The notes beneath the pieces were generated by a model. The model did not search any database and was not told the origin of the DNA. It saw nothing but the letters and a program-made list of their open reading frames with translations. A stretch of 8,297 nucleotides of DNA from NCBI GenBank assembly GCA_002392645.1, contig DGHL01000118.1, positions 10,903-19,199 of the forward strand, given 5' to 3'. This DNA comes from Prevotellaceae bacterium UBA3849. Lineage in GTDB: Bacteria; Bacteroidota; Bacteroidia; Bacteroidales; Bacteroidaceae. Position 1 is the stretch's first letter. Every line of letters starts with the position of its first letter. Of the stretch, positions 1-4,782 are shown one piece after another. The position numbers were made by a program, and so were the translations under genes.

Positions 1-1
1 G

Positions 2-9
2 TACTTTTG
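2..9 (+). promoter_or_regulatory. Possible Bacteroidetes -7 promoter element (TAnnTTTG)
   Basis: The bases TACTTTTG match the Bacteroidetes -7 consensus TAnnTTTG and lie only 4 bases before the ATG of the acyltransferase gene. If the element is used, transcription would start at or next to the start codon and the mRNA would be nearly leaderless. The matching -33 TTTG would lie outside the window, so only half of the promoter can be judged. An 8-base motif with two free positions also occurs by chance. Confidence 0.25.
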
Positions 10-13
10 TACC

Positions 14-1030
14 ATGAGTATATCAAACATACAATTAGGAAACATCTCCAAATATCGTGGAGAGTTGATGGGCTTTGCCATCATTATCGTGATGCTTTTC
101 CATGTGTCGCTGTCAAAGACGAGTCCTTGGTTCGGACTGAGACGCATGGGAAATCTGGGTGTTGACATCTTCTTCTTCCTCTCAGGCATAGGCTTATGGT
201 ATTCATGGGCAAAGCAGCAAGACTGGCGTCGTTTCTACCTTAACCGTGCTTTGCGCATATATCCGGCATGGCTCATCGTGGCAGGCTATTTCTATATAAG
301 CCGTTTCCATGGTACCACCACTGCGAGCTATGTGGACCTCGCAGGCGACATTATAGTAAATTGGGACTTCTGGCTTCACGACGAACTTACGTTCTGGTAT
401 GTTCCTGCAACCATGATGCTATATCTCTTTGCACCGCCGTACATGGAACTGGTACGCCGTCATCCTATATACCGATGGCTTGTAGTGTTGCCACTTATGT
501 GGTGTATCATAGTGCAGTATGTAGCTCCGGTGCATCAGGCGGTAGGCCATATAGAGATATTCTGGAGCCGTGTGCCGATATTCTTCCTCGGTATCAACTT
601 CGCAGAGGCTGTAAGGCAGAAGCGTGAGATTGACAAGCAGGCATGGTGGATGATCATCGGACTCTTCGCTCTCAGCCTTTGGGCATGTATATGGCTTGAG
701 CAGATGAGGCATGGCAGGTTCCCTCTCTACACTGAGCGTATGCTCTATATAGTACTTGCCATCACCACCATATTGATAATGTCGAAGGTCTTCGACTGGC
801 TTTGCGGCAGCAAGGCAGGCACGTACGTAAACAAATGGTTTGCGTGGGTGGGTGGCATATCGTTAGAGATATACCTTGTTCATGTGCAGTTTGTGCTTAA
901 TCCTCTGCAGCAATACCGCTTGGGTTACTGGCCCACCTTCTTCGCCACACTGGCGATATCACTGCCCGTGGCATGGATCATAAGCAAGGTATGCTCTGTG
1001 GTGATTAACAAACTGAAGACGAAAATTTAA
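14..1030 (+). CDS. Acyltransferase family 3 integral membrane protein
   Basis: This is a 338-residue polytopic membrane protein of the acyltransferase-3 (OafA/NodX-like) family, which transfers acyl groups, often acetyl, to sugars of surface polysaccharides or peptidoglycan at the inner membrane. The first helix carries the family signature: an Arg-Gly at about 15-16 and His30 at the end of RGELMGFAIIIVMLFH, His30 being the likely catalytic base. A second conserved block is GNLGVDIFFFLSGIGLW (47-63), followed by FYLNRALRIYPAW (74-86). Later matches are SRVPIFFLGINFA (185-197) and the closing helix GGISLEIYLVHVQF (280-293). The length is typical and the ATG at 14 keeps the first signature helix whole. 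ispF begins 49 bases downstream, so the two may be cotranscribed, although their functions are not obviously linked. The acceptor cannot be predicted. Confidence 0.87.
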   Translation: MSISNIQLGNISKYRGELMGFAIIIVMLFHVSLSKTSPWFGLRRMGNLGVDIFFFLSGIGLWYSWAKQQDWRRFYLNRALRIYPAWLIVAGYFYISRFHGTTTASYVDLAGDIIVNWDFWLHDELTFWYVPATMMLYLFAPPYMELVRRHPIYRWLVVLPLMWCIIVQYVAPVHQAVGHIEIFWSRVPIFFLGINFAEAVRQKREIDKQAWWMIIGLFALSLWACIWLEQMRHGRFPLYTERMLYIVLAITTILIMSKVFDWLCGSKAGTYVNKWFAWVGGISLEIYLVHVQFVLNPLQQYRLGYWPTFFATLAISLPVAWIISKVCSVVINKLKTKI

Positions 1031-1033
1031 GAG

Positions 1034-1054
1034 AATTCATAATGCATAATTCAC
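1034..1054 (+). repeat. AATTCA-type intergenic repeat words
   Basis: The spacer between the acyltransferase gene and ispF contains AATTCATAATGCATAATTCAC, two AATTCA words around a TAATGCATAA core. The same vocabulary reappears at 2074-2100 and at the head of each 52-bp unit after nfeD. I recognise such words as common between Prevotella genes, but I know of no function. They may be low-complexity filler. Confidence 0.4.
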
Positions 1055-1079
1055 AACTTTTTTCACAAGAACTCACATT

Positions 1080-1553
1080 ATGTTTAGAATAGGAATGGGA
1101 TACGACGTCCACCAGCTTGTGGAAGGCAGAGATCTTTGGCTCGGTGGCATTAAGATAGCACACACACACGGACTGCTCGGCCATAGTGATGCCGACGTGT
1201 TGATTCATGCTATATGCGACGCATTGCTCGGCGCAGCCAACATGCGCGATATAGGCTATCACTTCCCCGATACGGCGGCAGAGACCGACGGCATCGACTC
1301 CAAGATATTACTGTCGAAGACCATCGATCTTATAGCCACCAAAGGCTACAGACTGGGCAACATAGATTGCACTGTATGCGCCGAACAGCCAAAGCTGAAT
1401 CCTCACATCGACGCCATGAAGCAGTGTCTTGCAGAGGTGATGCGCACTGACATCGACAATATATCGATAAAAGCCACTACAACGGAGAAACTCGGTTTTA
1501 CAGGTCGTAAGGAAGGCATGTCTGCCTATGCCGTGGCACTTATAGAGAAATAA
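1080..1553 (+). CDS. ispF: 2-C-methyl-D-erythritol 2,4-cyclodiphosphate synthase
   Basis: IspF converts 4-diphosphocytidyl-2-C-methyl-D-erythritol 2-phosphate to the cyclic 2,4-diphosphate with release of CMP, in the MEP route to isopentenyl diphosphate. It is a cytoplasmic homotrimer with the active site between subunits. The 157-residue length is standard. The divalent-metal ligands are visible as Asp9 and His11 (in GMGYDVH) and His43 (in GHSDADVLIHAICDALLGA, 34-52). The substrate and CMP-contacting loop KATTTEKLGFTGRKEG (131-146) is intact, with Thr134, Glu136 and Phe140. No key residue is missing. The ATG at 1080 gives the family's usual short beta-strand start (MFRIGMGYD), with no obvious Shine-Dalgarno, as is normal in Bacteroidetes. 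The nfeD gene starts 19 bases after its stop, suggesting one transcript. Confidence 0.97.
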   Translation: MFRIGMGYDVHQLVEGRDLWLGGIKIAHTHGLLGHSDADVLIHAICDALLGAANMRDIGYHFPDTAAETDGIDSKILLSKTIDLIATKGYRLGNIDCTVCAEQPKLNPHIDAMKQCLAEVMRTDIDNISIKATTTEKLGFTGRKEGMSAYAVALIEK

Positions 1554-1572
1554 CCAAACACCTCATAACGCT

Positions 1573-2022
1573 ATGATAGACTATTTTGTAGGAAATATGT
1601 GGCTCGTATGGCTGATAGTCAGCATCGGGCTGTTGCTGCTCGAACTTACCAGCGGCGACTTCTATGTTATTTGTTTCGCTTTTGGTGCCGTAGCTTCAAT
1701 CGTCGGTGCTGCCATAGGTCTCCCCCTGTGGGCGCAGGTGTTGATATGGGCAGTATGCTCAGTGCTGTGTCTTTACTTCGTCAGACCTTCGCTCGTCAGA
1801 AGGTTACATGGCAAGGAGAACGAACGTAAGAGCAATGTCGATGCCCTCGTTGGCAGACGAGGTGTTGTAATCGATACTATAGCAGCCGGTGGTTTCGGCT
1901 ATGTGAAGATTGACGGCGACGAGTGGCGCTCCGTTTCTTCCGATGGCAGCGAGATAGCCCAAGGCACTACCGTGACTGTCATCTCGCGCGACAGCATCAT
2001 TCTAACAGTAAGTGAAAAGTGA
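1573..2022 (+). CDS. NfeD-family membrane protein (short form with OB-fold)
   Basis: This 149-residue protein fits the short NfeD (NfeD1b-like) class. It has membrane helices at roughly 8-24, 29-49 and 53-70, then a basic linker (RRLHGKENERK), then a small beta-barrel domain at about 90-147. The block GRRGVVIDTIAAGGFGYVKI followed by DGDEWRS (115-120) is the typical NfeD OB-fold signature. Short NfeD proteins lack the ClpP-like serine protease domain of long forms and usually pair with an SPFH/stomatin protein in membrane microdomains; the next gene at 2266 is such a protein. The last residues (VSEK) and the TGA stop are encoded inside a 7-bp tandem repeat, so the extreme C-terminus may be repeat-derived. 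The gene starts 19 bases after ispF. Family assignment is firm; the cellular role is inferred from the partner. Confidence 0.88.
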   Translation: MIDYFVGNMWLVWLIVSIGLLLLELTSGDFYVICFAFGAVASIVGAAIGLPLWAQVLIWAVCSVLCLYFVRPSLVRRLHGKENERKSNVDALVGRRGVVIDTIAAGGFGYVKIDGDEWRSVSSDGSEIAQGTTVTVISRDSIILTVSEK

Positions 2023-2038
2023 AGAGTGAAAAGTGAAA
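2011..2038 (+). repeat. 7-bp tandem repeat (AGTGAAA) x4 overlapping nfeD stop
   Basis: Four consecutive heptamers read AGTGAAA, AGTGAAG, AGTGAAA, AGTGAAA, with one substitution in unit 2. Each unit contains TGA. Since 7 is not a multiple of 3, successive units present TGA in successive reading frames. The TGA that ends the upstream nfeD gene is the one at 2020-2022 in unit 2. Confidence 0.9.
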
Positions 2039-2095
2039 AATACAAGTTACGTTCGTTTCCACAAACATCTTCTTAATTCACAATTCTTAACTCAT

Positions 2096-2250
2096 AATTC
2101 ATCGCCCAATCTCCCTCCCTCACAGGGAGGGCTGGGGAGGGTCTCTTAATTCATCGCCCAATCTCCCTCCCTCACAGGGAGGGTGGGGAGGGTCTCTTAA
2201 TTCATCGCCCAATCTCCCTCCCTCACAGGGAGGGCCGGGGAGGGTCTCAT
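2096..2250 (+). repeat. Three tandem 51-52 bp repeats with hairpin and G-rich motif
   Basis: Three head-to-tail copies lie at 2096-2147, 2148-2198 and 2199-2250. They differ mainly at one spot: CT, T or CC between the second and third G-runs. Each begins AATTCATCGCCCAATCT, then has a perfect 8-bp inverted repeat CCCTCCCT-cac-AGGGAGGG. The 3' arm of that repeat is the first half of a four-G-run tract (2125-2141, 2177-2192, 2228-2244) such as GGGAGGGCTGGGGAGGG. There is no U-run, so it is not a typical terminator. The array fills most of the nfeD-SPFH gap and ends 15 bases before the SPFH start codon. I believe related CCCTCCC/GGGAGGG units are scattered between Prevotella genes, but this could not be checked. 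Confidence 0.92.
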
Positions 2251-2265
2251 AACTTATTTATTACT

Positions 2266-3219
2266 ATGGGATTTTTAACAACATTTATTATTGTCATTAT
2301 AGTATTGGCAATAGTAGTCTTGAAAAAGACAATCGTGATTATTCCTCAGTCAGAAACAAAGATAGTGGAGCGACTGGGAAAGTATTACCAGACCCTTGAG
2401 CCTGGTATCAACTTCATCATTCCTTTCATCGACAGGGCAAAGGATATGGTGGCAATGGCACGCGGACGCTATGTGCTTACCGACCGCATAGACCTTCGCG
2501 AGCAGGTGTACGATTTCCCGTCACAGAATGTTATCACCAAGGATAACATACAGATGGAAATCAATGCACTGCTTTATTTCCAGATCGTCGATCCGTTCAA
2601 GGCCATGTATGAAATCAGTAACCTGCCTAACGCTATCGAGAAGCTTACACAGACCACTCTGCGTAACATCATCGGTGAGATGGAGCTCGACCAGACGCTG
2701 ACTTCACGCGATACCATCAACTCTAAGTTGCGTCTTGTCCTTGACGACGCTACCAACAAGTGGGGTATCAAGGTGAACCGCGTAGAACTGCAGGACATCA
2801 TACCTCCTGCTACCGTACTGCAGGCCATGGAGAAGCAGATGCAGGCAGAGCGTAACAAGCGTGCCACCATCCTTACCTCTGAGGGTGAGAAGCAGGCTGT
2901 CATCCTGAAGTCTGAGGCTGACAAGACCGCAGTCATCAACCGTGCTGAGGCTGCCAAGCAGCAGCAGATACTGCAGGCAGAAGGTGAGGCACAGGCTCGC
3001 ATCCGTAAGGCTGAGGCTGAGGCCGTAGCCATCGACAAGATTACCGAGGCTGTGGGCAAGAGTACCAACCCTGCCAACTACCTCCTGGCACAGAAATACA
3101 TACAGACTCTGCAGGACATCGCCAGCGGCAACGACACCAAGACCGTTTACCTGCCTTACGAGGCCACAAACCTCATGGGTTCTATCGGCGGCATAAAGGA
3201 TCTGTTCAAGAGCGAGTAA
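2266..3219 (+). CDS. SPFH/Band 7 (stomatin-like, paraslipin/QmcA type) protein
   Basis: This 317-residue protein has one N-terminal membrane segment (about 5-19), then an SPFH/Band 7 domain (about 22-190), then a long Ala/Glu/Lys-rich coiled coil (about 186-265). Recognisable family blocks are RLGKYYQTLEPGINFIIPFI (36-55), SQNVITKDNI (86-95) and the DIIPP segment (177-181). The coiled coil shows repeated EGEKQ, EADK, EGEAQ and KAEAEA units typical of this family. SPFH proteins assemble into large membrane-attached oligomers or cages that organise microdomains and often modulate membrane proteases; the NfeD homologue just upstream is the usual partner. The ATG at 2266 puts the membrane segment at the very N-terminus, as expected. 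Codon use is GC-richer than in the genes after 4783. A terminator at 3247 ends the unit. Close homologues are all called stomatin, paraslipin, QmcA or HflC-like, so no symbol is assigned. Confidence 0.93.
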   Translation: MGFLTTFIIVIIVLAIVVLKKTIVIIPQSETKIVERLGKYYQTLEPGINFIIPFIDRAKDMVAMARGRYVLTDRIDLREQVYDFPSQNVITKDNIQMEINALLYFQIVDPFKAMYEISNLPNAIEKLTQTTLRNIIGEMELDQTLTSRDTINSKLRLVLDDATNKWGIKVNRVELQDIIPPATVLQAMEKQMQAERNKRATILTSEGEKQAVILKSEADKTAVINRAEAAKQQQILQAEGEAQARIRKAEAEAVAIDKITEAVGKSTNPANYLLAQKYIQTLQDIASGNDTKTVYLPYEATNLMGSIGGIKDLFKSE

Positions 3220-3246
3220 CTGTCCCTCTTTAAGAGCGAATGAACA

Positions 3247-3309
3247 TTAAGCCCCTCTTAACTACTCTCTGCATGGAAAGGTTAGGAGGGGCTTAAATTA
3301 TATTTTTAG
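3247..3309 (+). terminator. Rho-independent-type terminator after the SPFH gene
   Basis: A 16-bp stem is formed by TTAAGCCCCTCTTAAC (3247-3262) and GTTAGGAGGGGCTTAA (3281-3296), perfect except for one G-T wobble, around an 18-base loop. It is followed by ATTATATTTTTAG. It lies 27 bases after the SPFH stop in the expected orientation. Confidence 0.85.
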
Positions 3310-3356
3310 AAACGAATTAGAATAATTAGCCATAAACTTTTCGTATTTAACTTGCG

Positions 3357-3420
3357 AATCCTTGCGATGAAAATCACCAAACTCTATTTTGGTGCCAAAA
3401 ATCGCAAGGATTTTTTTGTT
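3357..3420 (+). terminator. Second strong terminator without an adjacent gene
   Basis: An outer 12-bp stem AATCCTTGCGAT (3357-3368) / ATCGCAAGGATT (3401-3412) encloses an inner 7-bp stem CACCAAA (3375-3381) / TTTGGTG (3388-3394). A run of T's from 3411 to 3417, then GTTTT, follows directly, an excellent terminator tail for rightward transcription. CTTGCGA occurs twice 10 bases apart (3351 and 3361), so the 3' arm has a second, weaker partner. No gene lies between this and the previous terminator. It may be a backup for the SPFH operon or the remnant of a lost gene. Confidence 0.8.
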
Positions 3421-3484
3421 TTGTGTAATATGTTGATAATCAGCGGTAAACGTAAAATAAGAAAGTGCCAGACAAGGTAATCTG

Positions 3485-3616
3485 TTGTAAAAGCATAGCT
3501 TTTACAATGTAATCAGATAGCTTTTACACTCTAAAAGCTATGCTTTTTGCGATTAAAAAGATAGCTTTTTCGACGTAAAATGATAGCTTTTACAAGAAAA
3601 AGCCCTCTTTTTTACA
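3485..3616 (+). repeat. Six-unit array of 22-bp near-palindromic repeats
   Basis: Units lie at 3485, 3507, 3529, 3551, 3573 and 3595, each 22 bp. The consensus is about nnGTAAAAGgATAGCTTTTACA. The GCTTTT core falls at 3498, 3520, 3542, 3564 and 3586, exactly 22 bp apart. Unit 6 keeps only the TTTTACA end (3610-3616), in register. Unit 1 is a perfect dyad (10-bp arms TTGTAAAAGC / GCTTTTACAA, loop ATA). A second perfect 10-bp inverted repeat, ATAGCTTTTA-cactc-TAAAAGCTAT (3517-3541), spans units 2 and 3. Every unit has an A-run and a T-run about 10 bp apart, phased with the helix, which predicts curved DNA. No unique spacers exist, so it is not CRISPR. Function unknown. Confidence 0.88.
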
Positions 3617-3786
3617 AAACTGATTGGTAGAAAACGGAACTCTATTGGTAAATATTTCGACCATCTTTCTCTATTTTGCATTCTGAAGGAGTGCTTCATT
3701 TGTTCGCAAATTCTATGACTGGATATCCAAGAAACAGTTCTGCATTGTCGGCTCTCTTCCCACCCTCATTATAACGCTTTACGTGA
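3617..3786. other. Gene-free stretch between the 22-bp array and the broken gene
   Basis: I see no supportable gene here. ATTGGTA occurs twice 21 bases apart (3623 and 3644), possibly a decayed continuation of the repeat array. Short open frames on both strands show no recognisable domain. The + frame that continues into the broken gene is closed at 3772 (TAA) and 3784 (TGA). The stretch is probably a degraded junction or a dispersed intergenic element. Confidence 0.5.
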
Positions 3787-4491
3787 CAAAAGGATAGAAT
3801 TACACTTGACGAATACAACCGCAAGAAGGCTGATTTGGAAAAGCAGATTTCCAATTGCGATGCAAAACTCGCTGACAAGCAGCAGAAACTCGAACAAAAG
3901 ATGAAAGAATAGCAGGACATCAAAGACAAGGTGAACTTCTACGATGTTGCTTATGTCCGCTTTGATGTGCCAGAGATTAAGGTGAGGCCTCCAAAAATTA
4001 CAGAGCGTCCACCTCGCTTTGGGAACATTGACGACTGGACGAAGGCTCAGAACGCAAATATCAGCCAACAATTCCATAATGCTCTCAATTCGTTTGGCAA
4101 GACTATCATGGAGGCAGCCAAGAACAGCATTCTTGGAGAACGTAAGTTTCGGTTGATGAATCAGCGCGACATGGAGAAGCTAAGTGAGGATTATCACACA
4201 GAGAAGTATCTCCGACATCAGCAGACACATGAAATGCTTGATCTTTTCGCCCTCTTTGAAAAACCTGACACTGCGAAGCTGGTTCGAGAGGTCGCTGTTG
4301 CTCTCATGGGTGGTCGCTATGTCAGTATTCCTTGTGCTGGTGGTGGTTCTGTCAGTAGCGAGACTGGCTGGGACGGTCGCAAGAAAGACGAGGAGAACGA
4401 GGACTTCCGACTCCGTTGTTGGCTTCATGCAGCAAAGACCATCATGGCTTCGCGATACGTGCCAACAAAGGGGAAAGGGTATGGGCTTTGA
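3787..4491 (+). pseudogene. Remnant of a mobilization-type protein (possible MobV/Pre relaxase C-terminus)
   Basis: One reading frame is coding-like from 3787 to 4491 but is closed upstream by TGA at 3784 and interrupted by TAG at 3910. Before the TAG it encodes a Lys/Glu/Gln-rich coiled coil (KKADLEKQISNCDAKLADKQ and onward). After it come a Pro-rich segment (VRPPKITERPPRFGNIDDW), a helical part, a Gly-rich stretch (CAGGGGSVSS) and an acidic/basic tail ending KTIMASRYVPTKGKGYGL. The heptad character continues across the TAG (KMKE stop QDIKDK), so the stop looks like a point mutation in a once continuous gene. Coiled coil, PP-x-F-G segment and Gly-rich, charged C-terminus resemble, from memory, the C-terminal half of MobV/Pre-family relaxases of Bacteroidetes plasmids and transposons. 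No relaxase catalytic motifs are present. A GTG at 3931 could start a 186-residue product, but a functional gene is unlikely. Pseudogene status is well supported; the family is tentative. Confidence 0.55.
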
Positions 4492-4531
4492 CGTATTGCC
4501 GCCATCGTAACATTATATCAGCAAATAACGG

Positions 4532-4572
4532 AGCGCCCACATCTGTAACTTCAGGTGTAGGCGCTTGTATTT
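4532..4572 (+). terminator. Hairpin after the mobilization-gene remnant
   Basis: Arms AGCGCCCACATCTG (4532-4545) and CAGGTGTAGGCGCT (4552-4565) pair over 14 positions with one mismatch (C/A) and one wobble, around a 6-base loop. TGTATTTA follows, a weak U-tract. It lies 40 bases after the remnant's stop codon and probably served as that gene's terminator. Confidence 0.6.
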
Positions 4573-4654
4573 AGTAGCGATTTCTGATAAACCGGGACTG
4601 CTTTTATACGATTCCGATAATATTTCTGTTAAAAAGCACTGATTTTTGCCATTC

Positions 4655-4688
4655 TTTGATGTTATTTCAAATTATATTTGTAATTTTG
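4655..4688 (+). promoter_or_regulatory. Bacteroidetes-type promoter for the LRR-peptidase operon
   Basis: Two overlapping -7 candidates match TAnnTTTG: TATATTTG (4673-4680) and TAATTTTG (4681-4688). A TTTG at 4655-4658 could be the -33 element of the second, with a 22-base gap, slightly longer than the usual 19-21. The surroundings are very AT-rich. Transcription would begin near 4693-4696, giving a leader of nearly 90 bases before the 4783 start. This is the only convincing promoter pair I see between the remnant gene and the LRR gene. Confidence 0.55.
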
Positions 4689-4698
4689 TGTCCAATAC

Positions 4699-4779
4699 AT
4701 GACAATTCCAAACAAGGAAAGTTTACATTACATGGATTTTTTCAGAATCTTATTCAAGATTAAACAGAAAGGGGAATAA
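4699..4779 (+). CDS. Possible 26-codon leader ORF before the LRR gene
   Basis: ATG at 4699 opens a 26-residue frame ending TAA at 4777-4779, three bases before the LRR gene's ATG. An internal ATG at 4732 gives a 15-residue form (MDFFRILFKIKQKGE) with AAGGAAAG at 4714-4721 as a possible ribosome site. The peptide is basic and amphipathic with aromatic residues. The LRR gene's own A/G-rich ribosome-site-like stretch (about 4768-4775) lies inside this ORF, so its translation could couple to or regulate the next gene. I do not recognise the peptide, and an ORF this short can arise by chance. Confidence 0.25.
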   Translation: MTIPNKESLHYMDFFRILFKIKQKGE

Positions 4780-4782
4780 AGA

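Noticed and set aside
2096..2250. Transcription terminators of nfeD
   Set aside because: The hairpins have no following U-run and occur three times in tandem; a role as attenuators is not excluded but they are not classical terminators.
2574..3077. 167-residue ORF antisense to the SPFH gene
   Set aside because: A long antisense frame is expected opposite the Ala/Glu-rich coiled coil; the + strand protein matches a known family along its full length.
3485..3616. CRISPR array
   Set aside because: Units are 22 bp head to tail with no unique spacers, and no cas genes are present.
3910..3912. TAG read as glutamine (recoding as in some crAss-like phages)
   Set aside because: Reading through it gives a plausible coiled coil, but the frame is also closed by TGA at 3784 and lacks its N-terminus, and other genes here have ordinary stops including a TAG ending the LRR gene. 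A dead gene is simpler.
3696..3929. 77-residue ORF on the minus strand
   Set aside because: It runs antisense through the coiled-coil part of the broken gene; its Ser/Cys/Phe-rich composition is that of an antisense shadow, and it has no recognisable domain.
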